DNA of 8,927 nucleotides from Actinomycetes bacterium (GTDB lineage Bacteria > Actinomycetota > Acidimicrobiia > Acidimicrobiales > Palsa-688): positions 1 through 8,927 of the forward strand of contig JAKABK010000049.1 in assembly GCA_021796905.1 (NCBI GenBank), written 5' to 3'. Each line of letters begins with the position of its first letter. The first letter of the stretch is position 1. The notes under the pieces were generated by a model. That model was not told where the DNA came from. It saw only the letters and a program-made list of their open reading frames with translations, and did not search any database. The translations under genes and the position numbers were made by a program. Positions 1 through 6,831 of this stretch are shown piece by piece.

Positions 1-1
1 C

Positions 2-1345
<1,344 letters not shown>

Positions 1346-1356
1346 GGCGAGGCCCG

Positions 1357-1404
1357 CCACCGCCCGCGGGGAGGACGCCGCCACGGCCCGCGGGGAGGGC
1401 GCCG
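1357..1404. repeat. 24-bp tandem duplication after glgX
   Basis: Two adjacent 24-bp units (1357-1380 and 1381-1404) match at 22 of 24 positions; both contain GCCCGCGGGGAGG. They begin 11 bp after the glgX stop. The second unit and its flank could also fold, with GGCCCG (1385-1390) pairing with CGGGCC (1403-1408), so a role in glgX termination is possible, but no T-tract follows. The rest of the 275-bp spacer up to the bldD-like gene shows no coding signature. Confidence 0.6.
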
Positions 1405-1501
1405 GGCCACCGAGAGCACACCCTCGGCTTCGCCAGAATGCCGCGAACCAGACGGACGAGAAGCGCTCGGGTGCTCTGTGGCCCCAGATCACCCCGACCT
1501 C

Positions 1502-1530
1502 TTGTCCAGAGTGGTTGGTCCCGCTACCCT
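1502..1530 (+). promoter_or_regulatory. Candidate housekeeping promoter of the bldD-like gene
   Basis: TTGTCC (1502-1507) and TACCCT (1525-1530) are separated by 17 bp, fitting the actinobacterial principal sigma pattern of TTG-rich -35 and TANNNT -10. Transcription would begin near 1537, giving a leader of roughly 80 nt before the ATG at 1621. No BldD-box-like sequence was recognised by eye, so autoregulation as in Streptomyces is not supported here. Confidence 0.42.
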
Positions 1531-1609
1531 CCGTGTTCACCGGGACCTGGGACGCCCGCCCGACGAGCGCCGCCGGCGCCCAAGGTCGTCCAGAGCCGGA
1601 CGCCCGAAC

Positions 1610-1614
1610 GGAGG
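1610..1614 (+). promoter_or_regulatory. Ribosome binding site of the bldD-like gene
   Basis: GGAGG with a six-base gap to the ATG at 1621. It fixes the start, since upstream in-frame extension has no comparable signal and the homologous N-terminus begins here. Confidence 0.7.
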
Positions 1615-1620
1615 CACAAC

Positions 1621-2118
1621 ATGGATGAAGAAGATGTCTCGCCCGCCTACGCCCGCGAGGTCGGTGAGCGTCTGCGGCACATCCGCCGCCAGCAGGGCCT
1701 GTCGCTCCAGGCGGTGGAGGAGGCATCGGGACGGGAGTTCAAGGCCTCGGTGCTCGGCGCCTACGAGCGGGGCGAGCGGATCGTCTCGGTGCTCCGCCTC
1801 GCGCGTCTCTCCACCATCTACGGGGTCCCGGTCGACCAGCTCCTGCCCCGGGAGGGCGGCTCGGGGAGGTCCGCCCGAGGCGGTCTGCCCGCCACCGGCA
1901 GCCCGGTGCGGATCGACCTGGGCCGCCTCGAGGCGCTCGACGCCCCCGAACGGGACCTGATCCGCCGGTACGTCGGGATGATCCAGATCGAGAGGGGCGA
2001 CTTCAACGGCCGGGTGATCACGATCCGCAGCGACGACGTGCGCGCCCTCGCTCGGATCTTCGAGCGCGACGAGGCGGACATGCGCCGGCGCCTGGACGAA
2101 CTGGGCATCCGGGTCTGA
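1621..2118 (+). CDS. bldD: BldD-like transcriptional regulator with cyclic-di-GMP motif
   Basis: 165-residue DNA-binding regulator with the two-part architecture of BldD, the Streptomyces developmental repressor that dimerises through cyclic-di-GMP. Residues about 12-74 form a Cro/C1-type helix-turn-helix with the family hallmarks RQQGLSLQAVEE and YERGER, ending in YGVPVDQLLP. A linker rich in Gly, Ser and Arg (77-95) follows, then a C-terminal domain (97-160). In that domain R125-G-D127, eight residues, then R136-S-D-D139 match exactly the published RXD-X8-RXXD cyclic-di-GMP signature of BldD, including the FNG after RGD. The ATG start is supported by GGAGG (1610-1614) six bases upstream. 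Orthology is inferred from this motif and the overall resemblance; whether it controls development in a possibly non-sporulating host is unknown. It stands alone between glgX and a DedA gene. Confidence 0.85.
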   Translation: MDEEDVSPAYAREVGERLRHIRRQQGLSLQAVEEASGREFKASVLGAYERGERIVSVLRLARLSTIYGVPVDQLLPREGGSGRSARGGLPATGSPVRIDLGRLEALDAPERDLIRRYVGMIQIERGDFNGRVITIRSDDVRALARIFERDEADMRRRLDELGIRV

Positions 2119-2163
2119 CACCGGCGTTCGCCCGCTGCGACGCTAGGACGCGCGCCGCTGACC

Positions 2164-2200
2164 GGCGGGACGGGCGGACCGGCAGCACCGGGGTCCCGCC
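2164..2200 (+). terminator. Stem-loop after the bldD-like gene, possible terminator
   Basis: GGCGGGAC (2164-2171) pairs perfectly with GTCCCGCC (2193-2200), 46 bp after the stop codon. The 21-nt loop contains CCGG-CAGCA-CCGG, which may add an inner helix. No T-tract follows, which is common in high-GC actinobacteria but leaves the call uncertain. The 147-bp spacer 2119-2265 also holds a GGTGATCACC palindrome (2234-2243) in the -35 area of the next gene. Confidence 0.35.
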
Positions 2201-2253
2201 CCCGAGGAGGTAAAGCTTCGTCCAGTTCGGCCGGGTGATCACCTCGCCACCGC

Positions 2254-2259
2254 TACTCT
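2254..2259 (+). promoter_or_regulatory. -10 box of a leaderless DedA transcript
   Basis: TACTCT ends six bases before the GTG start at 2266, which places the predicted transcription start on or next to the start codon. No Shine-Dalgarno lies in the gap, so the mRNA is probably leaderless. No convincing -35 was found. Confidence 0.45.
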
Positions 2260-2265
2260 TCGGCG

Positions 2266-2925
2266 GTGCTCGCACTGATCGACCCGACCTCGCTGGTGGC
2301 GTCGTCGGGCTATCTCGCCGTGTTCTTCCTGTCGATCCTGCAGTCGTGCTGCGTGCCGACATCCTCCGAGCTGACCCTCGGCTTCGCCGGCGTCCTCGCC
2401 TACGAGGGCAGGCTGAGCCTGCCGGGCGCCATCCTCGCCGGAGTGGCCGGCGAGATCATCGGCGCGTACATCGCCTGGCTGATCGGCCGGTCGGTCGGCA
2501 GGAGCTTCGTCGACCGTTACGGCAGGTACCTCCTGCTCTCCCACAAGGACCTCGACCGGGCCGAGGCCTGGTACGCACGTCACCCCCGCTCGGGGGTCTT
2601 CGGCAGCCGACTGCTCCCGGTCGTCCGCAACTTCGTCGCCCTGCCCGCCGGCGTCGCCGAGGTCCCCCTGGTCCGCTTCGGGATCCTCACCGCGCTCGGC
2701 TCGCTGGTCTGGGACTCGGCGATGGCCCTCATCGGCTACGGGGTCGGCAGCCAGTGGCATGCGGTGATGCACGGCTTCAGCGACGCCGGCTACGTGCTCG
2801 GGGCGATAGTCGTGGCGGCGGTAGCGGTCTTCCTCGTCCACCGGTACCGCTCCTACAAGCTGGCGGTGGCCGGCGAGGCCGCTGCCGGCGGGGAGCATGC
2901 CGGGTCCCGCCGTCCCCCCGGGTAG
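2266..2925 (+). CDS. DedA-family (VTT/SNARE-associated) membrane protein
   Basis: 219-residue integral membrane protein of the DedA family, whose members act as membrane lipid transporters; some flip undecaprenyl phosphate back for cell wall synthesis. Family landmarks are visible: a re-entrant-type segment with PTSSE (31-35), acidic E63 in AGEIIGAYIAWLIG, and the core signature FGSRLLPVVR (112-121) followed by LPAGVAEVPLVRF. R115 and R121 probably correspond to the arginines essential in E. coli DedA proteins, an alignment by eye. Hydrophobic stretches lie at about 15-30, 53-75, 137-160 and 174-192; the last 20 residues are a Gly/Ala/Arg-rich cytoplasmic-looking tail. The GTG at 2266 is the only usable start because the frame opens only at 2239, and the preceding -10 box supports it. 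Substrate cannot be told from sequence. It stands alone, convergent with the HD-domain gene. Confidence 0.88.
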   Translation: MLALIDPTSLVASSGYLAVFFLSILQSCCVPTSSELTLGFAGVLAYEGRLSLPGAILAGVAGEIIGAYIAWLIGRSVGRSFVDRYGRYLLLSHKDLDRAEAWYARHPRSGVFGSRLLPVVRNFVALPAGVAEVPLVRFGILTALGSLVWDSAMALIGYGVGSQWHAVMHGFSDAGYVLGAIVVAAVAVFLVHRYRSYKLAVAGEAAAGGEHAGSRRPPG

Positions 2926-2949
2926 GCCGCCCGGCCGGACCCCCGGCCT

Positions 2950-2997
2950 CCCCGGGGCGTCGTGTCCCCCGGCAGCCCCGGGGCGTCGTGTCCCCCG
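2950..2997. repeat. Two 22-bp direct repeats, each a hairpin, between convergent genes
   Basis: Identical 22-bp copies at 2950-2971 and 2976-2997 share the core GGGGCGTCGTGTCCCCC and are separated by GCAG (26-bp period). In the first, CCGGGG (2952-2957) pairs with CCCCGG (2967-2972) around a 9-nt loop; the second repeats this with five pairs. Lying between the stops of the DedA gene (2925) and the HD gene (3054), they may serve as tandem bidirectional terminators. There is no T-tract on either strand. Confidence 0.6.
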
Positions 2998-3032
2998 CTT
3001 GCCCGACCAACCGATCGCCGACCCCACCCGCT

Positions 3033-3040
3033 GGTAGCTT
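3033..3040 (+). promoter_or_regulatory. Orphan extended -10 box, possible antisense start
   Basis: GGTAGCTT here is identical to the boxes upstream of the HD-domain and metallo-hydrolase genes, and CGGC follows it as at the HD gene. It points rightward, where no + strand gene begins, so a transcript would run antisense into the 3' end of the HD gene. It could equally be chance. Confidence 0.2.
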
Positions 3041-3053
3041 CGGCTGCGGGCAG

Positions 3054-3596
3054 TCAATCGCCGTCGGCTCGTTTCAACGCCGACGCCAGGCGCCGGTCGA
3101 TGCTCCAGCGGGTCTCGGGAAGGTGGTGCTCCGCGGCCCAGGTGCAGGTGAGCGTTTCGGCGCCGGCTGCGGCCAGCAGGTCCGCCCCGATCCGGTCGTG
3201 GGCGAGGTACGCGCTGCACCGCCCGGACCAGCCCGGCCGGCCCGGCCACCGACCGGCTGCCACGATCCGCTCACGGCCGGCAAGCATCGCCGCCAGCGTC
3301 ACCGCCACCCGGGCGAAGGTCCCGAGGCCGGCCTCGACCTTGCCCACGTCGTGGAGCAACGCCGCGGCGACCACCGCTCGTGGGACCGGTTCGGGAGCGA
3401 GCAGCCCGACGGTCTGCTTGGCGACGCCCAGCGCGTGGCGCCGGTCCGGCCCCGACATCCGCCGCCACAGCTCCTGCTCACCGGGGAGGAGCTGACGAAG
3501 AGCCCACTGCTCGTCGACGGGGGACGGGCCCGCCGGCGAGAGCGAACCGAGGAACCTCCCCGCCAGGTGACCGAGGGAACCGAAGTCGCGCGCCAC
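3054..3596 (-). CDS. HD-domain protein, putative metal-dependent phosphohydrolase
   Basis: 180-residue cytoplasmic protein. Ligands of an HD-superfamily metal site are all present in order: H54 in DRRHALGVA, H82-D83 in ALLHDVGKVEAGLG, H133 in YLAHDRIGADLL, H157 in WAAEHHLP, and D178 in ALKRADGD close to the C-terminus. The HDxGK form resembles HDIG and HD-GYP proteins, but the GYP motif is missing, so cyclic-di-GMP cleavage is not implied. The N-terminus (SPVDEQWALRQLLPGEQELWRRM) resembles a hypothetical actinobacterial HD family I remember only as uncharacterised. GTG start: the preceding -10 box and lack of Shine-Dalgarno fit a near-leaderless message. It is divergent from the small ORF/transporter unit and convergent with DedA. 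The substrate is unknown; a nucleotide or phosphate ester is only a family-level expectation. Confidence 0.78.
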   Translation of the reverse strand: MARDFGSLGHLAGRFLGSLSPAGPSPVDEQWALRQLLPGEQELWRRMSGPDRRHALGVAKQTVGLLAPEPVPRAVVAAALLHDVGKVEAGLGTFARVAVTLAAMLAGRERIVAAGRWPGRPGWSGRCSAYLAHDRIGADLLAAAGAETLTCTWAAEHHLPETRWSIDRRLASALKRADGD

Positions 3597-3605
3597 TCGA
3601 CGCCG

Positions 3606-3611
3606 AAGCTA
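3606..3611 (-). promoter_or_regulatory. -10 box of the HD-domain gene
   Basis: On the minus strand GGTAGCTT precedes the GTG start with nine bases between the box and the start codon, giving a leader of zero to a few nucleotides. The same octamer stands before the metallo-hydrolase gene near 8456. No -35 was recognised. Confidence 0.4.
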
Positions 3612-3703
3612 CCGCATCGCCGGCGCTGCCCCGACCGACCCGACGTCGACACCCCGCCGAGCGGGCCGATGCCCGCCCGGCCGCCCACGACGCAGCGCTC
3701 CGG

Positions 3704-3709
3704 TAACCT
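3704..3709 (+). promoter_or_regulatory. Candidate -10 box upstream of the small ORF and transporter
   Basis: TAACCT lies 11 bases before the ATG at 3721. AAGGAG (3713-3718) follows but is only two bases from the ATG, which is close for a ribosome binding site and might lie partly upstream of the transcript start. A -35 match is absent. This is the only plausible promoter in the 264-bp divergent spacer pointing toward the transporter, apart from a weaker CAGGCT at 3850-3855. Confidence 0.33.
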
Positions 3710-3720
3710 GAGAAGGAGCC

Positions 3721-3864
3721 ATGAACCCGGGCTCCACCAACTCCGCCACCCAGCCCTCCCGGGCGGCACGGACCGCCGTCACCACCTGCGATGCGGGCAC
3801 GGAGTCCGCCGGGCGGTGCCACCGCCCCCGTGGTGGTGGCACCAGTAAACAGGCTCGACCCTGA
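3721..3864 (+). CDS. Possible 47-residue small protein, overlapping the transporter start
   Basis: Open frame from ATG 3721 to TGA 3862-3864, encoding a basic Ser/Thr/Ala/Arg-rich peptide with two cysteines (C23, C33) and no membrane segment or known motif. About 86 percent of codons up to the stem-loop end in G or C, but second positions are also unusually GC-rich, so coding evidence is mixed. AAGGAG precedes the ATG at a short distance. The last codon and stop form CCCTGA, sharing the CTG that is the best start of the following transporter; this four-base overlap is the usual geometry of translational coupling. It may be a leader peptide, a small protein, or untranslated leader sequence. 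No function is proposed. Confidence 0.32.
   Translation: MNPGSTNSATQPSRAARTAVTTCDAGTESAGRCHRPRGGGTSKQARP
3815..3843 (+). promoter_or_regulatory. 12-bp stem-loop just upstream of the transporter
   Basis: GGTGCCACCGCC (3815-3826) pairs with GGTGGTGGCACC (3832-3843), one pair being G-T, around a five-base CCCGT loop. It ends 17 bases before the CTG start at 3861. There is no T-tract, so it is not a standard terminator. It could act as an attenuator, control ribosome access, or be an inverted-repeat operator. It lies within the possible small ORF. Confidence 0.5.
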
Positions 3865-4727
3865 CCTACCTGCTCGCCGTCCTCGCCGCGCTCTCCAACG
3901 CCACCTCCTCGACCCTCCAGCGAAAGGCGAACGTCGACGAGCCCGACGACGCCGCTTTCACGCCGCGCCTGATCTGGGACCTCCTCCACCGACCGGTGTG
4001 GTTCGGGGGGATCCTCGCGGTGATCGCCGGTTTCTTGTTGCAGGCCGCCGCCTTGTACCGGGGGGACCTGGCCCTCGTCGAGCCGGTGCTCGCCCTGGAA
4101 CTGCCGTTCACCCTGGCCCTGGCCGGCTTGATCTTCAAGCGGCGCCTGCATGTCAGGGAGTGGACGTCGGCTGCGCTGCTCACCGCCGGCGTCGCTCTGC
4201 TCCTCTACTCCCTGTCCCCCACCGGCGGCCGACCCGGTGGCGTGCCGGTCTACGAGTGGGGTATCGCGGTGGCCACCAACCTCGCGGTGGTGGGAGCGCT
4301 GGTCGCTCGGGCGAGACTGTCGACCGGCGGCGGGCGGGCGGTGCTGCTCGGCGTGGCCACCGGTGCGATGTTCGGGTTGACCGCCGCGCTCATGGCCCGG
4401 ATGAGCCAGAGCCTCTCGGGGGGGCTCCCCGGGATCTTCACGGTGTGGCAGACCTACGCGATGGTCGCAACCGGGCTCGCGGCGATGTACCTGCTACAAA
4501 ACGCCCTGCAAGCCGGGACCCTGGTCGCCGTCCAGCCCGGCCTCACCCTCACCGACCCCGTCGTGTCGATCCTGTGGGGGGTCGTGGTGTTCCACGAGCG
4601 GGTACGCGGCGGCGTCTGGCTCCTCGCAGCCGGCTTGGCGTTCGGTCTCGTCGTGGTGGGAACGGTGAGCCTGTCGCGCTCCCCGCTGATCCACGCGGCA
4701 CGGACCGGACCGGCCACGCCCACCTGA
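3861..4727 (+). CDS. DMT-superfamily (EamA-type) transporter, probable CTG start
   Basis: 288-residue inner-membrane protein, two fold-related halves as in drug/metabolite transporters. Hydrophobic helices run at about 2-14, 47-64, 70-92, 102-118, 133-150, 159-178, 195-213, 219-241 and 251-270. The pattern VEPVLALELPFTLALAG in the first half and VQPGLTLTDPVVSILWGVVVFHE in the second are the paired EamA signatures. In-frame TAA at 3846-3848 limits the start to 3849 or later, and the first ATG/GTG/TTG is GTG 3996, which would remove the first helix and LQRKA, conserved in relatives I recall. Those relatives begin MTYLLAVLAAL, matching this frame from CTG 3861, so I place the start there. The substrate is unknown; the family exports metabolites, amino acids or drugs. 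It lies downstream of a possible small ORF with a four-base overlap. Confidence 0.85.
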   Translation: MTYLLAVLAALSNATSSTLQRKANVDEPDDAAFTPRLIWDLLHRPVWFGGILAVIAGFLLQAAALYRGDLALVEPVLALELPFTLALAGLIFKRRLHVREWTSAALLTAGVALLLYSLSPTGGRPGGVPVYEWGIAVATNLAVVGALVARARLSTGGGRAVLLGVATGAMFGLTAALMARMSQSLSGGLPGIFTVWQTYAMVATGLAAMYLLQNALQAGTLVAVQPGLTLTDPVVSILWGVVVFHERVRGGVWLLAAGLAFGLVVVGTVSLSRSPLIHAARTGPATPT

Positions 4728-4842
4728 TCGGGGCACGGCCGCCGGAGCCGGGTGCGACCGGAGACGAGCGCCCGCCCTCGGGGTCGATATCGATGACTCG
4801 ATCGCGGCACGAAGTCGAGGCCTCCGGCGAAGATCTCCAACC

Positions 4843-5100
4843 TTGTTCCCCTCGGACGTCGCCGGCGCACGGGTGGCCGTGCGCCGGCGATCTGCTGTGC
4901 CTCGGCGCCGACGCCGGGCCCGGCTTCCGCCCCGACATCCTCGCCGACGCCCTCCGGGCCATCGACCGCTGTCCCGACGAGGAGCTCATCCGATCCGGGC
5001 TCCCCGGTCCCGAGGACACCTCCCCGAGAGGCCGCGGACCTGAATCCACTGGGAGGAGCCTGGATCCGCAGGCGGGTCACCGTCGCAGGACTGCGCTCTC
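4843..5100 (+). pseudogene. Possible decayed gene remnant with frame changes
   Basis: In the + frame of 4889-5026 a hand count over 46 codons gives roughly 80, 54 and 91 percent G+C at positions 1, 2 and 3, the normal coding pattern for such genomes; it encodes LGADAGPGFRPDILADALRA and continues AIDRCPDEELIRSGLPG. The pattern fades on both sides in this frame, but seems to continue upstream in another frame (4843-4885, FPSDVAGARVAVRR) and downstream in the third (5025-5100, REAADLNPLGGAWIRRRVTV). Each switch is +1, as if single bases had been gained or pairs lost. There is no convincing start or ribosome site. I do not recognise the protein. Alternatives: a short real ORF starting at ATG 4793, or chance. 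Confidence 0.3.
4859..4890. repeat. Perfect 14-bp inverted repeat with GTGG loop
   Basis: TCGCCGGCGCACGG (4859-4872) and its exact complement CCGTGCGCCGGCGA (4877-4890) flank GTGG (4873-4876). With a four-base loop this is the strongest hairpin in the window. It sits 132 bp past the transporter stop, on the convergent boundary, so termination is the simplest role. No T-tract follows on either strand. Confidence 0.65.
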
Positions 5101-5147
5101 GTGTCGGAAGAGCACGGCCGCCGGCGCCGGTACGGCCAGCGGCCCGA

Positions 5148-5168
5148 ACCGGGGGGGACCTACCCGGT
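5148..5168 (-). terminator. Weak stem-loop around the hpnR stop codon
   Basis: ACCGGG (5148-5153) pairs with CCCGGT (5163-5168); the hpnR TAG (5160-5162) lies in the nine-base loop. Only six pairs and no T-tract, so this is a low-confidence terminator. Confidence 0.2.
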
Positions 5169-6671
5169 CTGGCTCAGCTCGCCGCCGGCGACCGGGGCTC
5201 TCCGACCCCGGAACGCGACATGGACGTACATGTCCTGTCGCTGCGGGGCAGCTACCGGCGCCTCCGGCGGGCGCGGCATGCTGTAGCGCACCGGTCTCTG
5301 GTGCTCGGCGTACTGGCGGTCGGCGTTGTAGACCGAGTTGAACTTCCAGAGCATCCGCACGAAGTTGGTCTGGCCGTGCAGGAGATGACGGGCGGCGATC
5401 CCGGCGGTCTGCGCCAACGCCGCGAAACCGAGGTGCTTGCGGGCGAGCACCGACTGGGTCTTGACCAGCTCCTCGTAGAACTGGTGGAGCGGCAGGCGGG
5501 TGGGCAGCACCGCGTGCTGCACGTCGAAGAGCCGGTAGTCGAGGGTCGTGAGCCGGCGGGACGCGGTGAGCCTCGTCTCGGTCCCCGGGTAGGGCGTCTG
5601 GACGGTGAGGTTGACGATCTCCGGCACGCTCGCCGCCCACGCCCGCACGTACTCGAAACGCTCGACGTCCCAGTCGGGGTCGACGATGATGTTGATCGCC
5701 ACGGTGATCCCGAGCCGGCGGGCAACCTCCAACGCCTCCAGGTTGACCTTCGGGGTGCTGCGCTTGCGGAACGCCCTCAATCCCTCCTCGTCGAGCGCCT
5801 CGATGCCGAGGAACATGTACTCGAGGCCCATCCGCTTCCAACGGGCGAACACCTCCTGGTTGCGGACGAGGACGTCGGTGCGGGTCTCCAGGTAGTACTG
5901 CTTGCGGATCCGTCGCCGATCGAGCTCGTCGGCGATCGCGTGACCGTCCTCGGCCTTGATGAAGGTGACGTCGTCGACGATGAAGACCCCGGGCTCGTCG
6001 ATGCGGGCCATGTCGTCGGCGATCGCCTCGGGCGACAGCTTGCGGTAGCTGCGGGCGTAGAAAGTCCACGCGCTGCAGAAGGAACAGTCCCAGGGGCATC
6101 CACGGGTCAGCTCGATCGAAGCGGCCGGGTCCATCACCCCGATGAAGTACCGGTCCCGCCGGCGGGCGAGGTGCCGGGCGGGGAGCGGGTCGTCGAGACT
6201 GTCGAGCAGGCGTGGCGGGGGCCCGAACCCCTCGGCGGTGACCGCGCCGGGCACGGCGAGGGCGGCCCGGTCCGCCCAGGCGTCGAGCAGCAACGGGGCG
6301 GAGGTCTCCCCCTCCCCCCGCAGGACCACGTCGATGGCCCCCTCGGCGTGGTCGAGGACCTGCTCGGCGACGAACGAGACGCTGTGACCGCCGACGAAGA
6401 CCAGGCAGCCCGGGAGGGCGACCTTGACCTCCTTGGCGAGGTCGACGACCTCGGGGACGTTGGCCAGATAGTTGAGGCCGAACCCGACCGCTTCGGGGCG
6501 GAAGTCGCGTAGCTCCCGGTCGAGCTCCCGACGGTCGGAGACCTGGAGGTCGACCAGGTGCACCTCGTGGCCCCGGAGCGAGGCAGCGACCCGTTCCAGG
6601 CCGAGGGGCTCGAGGCGCAGGAAGATCTCGGAGTACATGAGCGCACCGGGGTGCACGAGCAGCACACGCAT
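5160..6671 (-). CDS. hpnR: Hopanoid C-3 methylase, B12-binding radical SAM protein HpnR
   Basis: 503-residue class B radical SAM enzyme that methylates ring A of bacteriohopanoids at C-3 using S-adenosylmethionine and a cobalamin. Residues 1-150 form the B12-binding domain (MRVLLVHPGALMYSEIFLRL, GFGLNYLANVPEVVDLAK, VFVGGHS, LRGEGE). D41-L-Q43 stands where other B12 proteins have DxHxxG, so no histidine cobalt ligand is seen, as in many class B enzymes. The radical SAM core (180-380) has C192-PWD-C196-SF-C199, the CX3CX2C iron-sulfur ligands, in SIELTRGCPWDCSFCSAWTF. The C-terminal KTQSVLARKHLG and GQTNFVRMLWKFNSVYN match HpnR sequences as I remember them and differ from the C-2 methylase HpnP. 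The tail after 468 is Pro/Ala/Gly-rich and looks variable. ATG start without Shine-Dalgarno; TAGGCA eight bases upstream is a weak leaderless signal. The hpnC gene about 1.9 kb away supports the hopanoid role. Confidence 0.85.
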   Translation of the reverse strand: MRVLLVHPGALMYSEIFLRLEPLGLERVAASLRGHEVHLVDLQVSDRRELDRELRDFRPEAVGFGLNYLANVPEVVDLAKEVKVALPGCLVFVGGHSVSFVAEQVLDHAEGAIDVVLRGEGETSAPLLLDAWADRAALAVPGAVTAEGFGPPPRLLDSLDDPLPARHLARRRDRYFIGVMDPAASIELTRGCPWDCSFCSAWTFYARSYRKLSPEAIADDMARIDEPGVFIVDDVTFIKAEDGHAIADELDRRRIRKQYYLETRTDVLVRNQEVFARWKRMGLEYMFLGIEALDEEGLRAFRKRSTPKVNLEALEVARRLGITVAINIIVDPDWDVERFEYVRAWAASVPEIVNLTVQTPYPGTETRLTASRRLTTLDYRLFDVQHAVLPTRLPLHQFYEELVKTQSVLARKHLGFAALAQTAGIAARHLLHGQTNFVRMLWKFNSVYNADRQYAEHQRPVRYSMPRPPEAPVAAPQRQDMYVHVAFRGRRAPVAGGELSQTG

Positions 6672-6744
6672 CGACTGTTTGCCTACCCGCGCCGACCGCC
6701 TTCTACCAGGTTCCGCCGCGAGGCGGCTACGGCCCCTCCCGGCG

Positions 6745-6774
6745 CTGACCGCTCGACCAGCGCGGGCCTACACT
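6745..6774 (+). promoter_or_regulatory. Candidate promoter of the MerR-TetR fusion gene
   Basis: CTGACC (6745-6750) and TACACT (6769-6774) are 18 bp apart. Transcription would begin near 6781 with a leader of about 50 nt. The perfect palindrome CCACCGGTGG (6790-6799) would lie just inside the transcript, where an autoregulatory operator could act. The spacer 6672-6831 separates this gene from divergent hpnR. Confidence 0.4.
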
Positions 6775-6831
6775 CGTCGCGGGGTCCTGCCACCGGTGGG
6801 CCCGACCGGCACCGGGAGGCCGTGGAGCGCG

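Larger units (their letters stand above)
4728..5159. other. 432-bp gap without an intact gene
   Basis: Between the ends of the transporter (+) and hpnR (-), which converge here. Contents: AT-richer opening with TCGATATCGA (4783-4792), a perfect 14-bp hairpin (4859-4890), a coding-like island (about 4843-5100, described separately) and a weak stem at the hpnR stop. No frame gives a complete protein with start, ribosome site and consistent codon bias. No RNA gene or insertion element was recognised. Confidence 0.6.

Noticed and set aside
2234..2243. GGTGATCACC as a BldD box
   Set aside because: It is a perfect palindrome near the DedA promoter, but it does not match the published BldD consensus of AC and GT elements with a five-base centre.
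2235..3848. Long + strand frame from a GTG preceded by GAGGAGG (2204-2210)
   Set aside because: The GTG is out of frame with DedA and the translation has no recognisable features. The Shine-Dalgarno-like GAGGAGG is too far from any real start.
3721..3860. Guanidine or other known riboswitch before the transporter
   Set aside because: DMT-type exporters can be riboswitch-controlled, but the loop CCCGT and single stem do not match the ACGR loops of guanidine-II or other classes I know.
3996..4727. GTG 3996 as the transporter start
   Set aside because: It would remove the first helix and the LQRKA region. Clear membrane-protein coding sequence continues upstream to 3861.
5192..5211. CCGGGG/CCCCGG inverted repeat near the hpnR end
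   Set aside because: Lies inside the hpnR coding sequence and is short; explained by codon bias.
3791..5341. Long + strand open frame of 516 codons
   Set aside because: It runs out of frame across the transporter and into the 3' end of hpnR. The translation is Arg/Pro/Gly-rich with no family features; only the short 4889-5026 part has coding-like base composition.
5220..6512. Long + strand frame opposite hpnR
   Set aside because: Complementary shadow of hpnR; HpnR motifs on the minus strand are unambiguous.
5160..6671. Hopanoid C-2 methylase HpnP
   Set aside because: Also a B12-binding radical SAM enzyme, but the motif context ELTRGCPWDCSFCSAWTFY and the C-terminal segments match HpnR as remembered.
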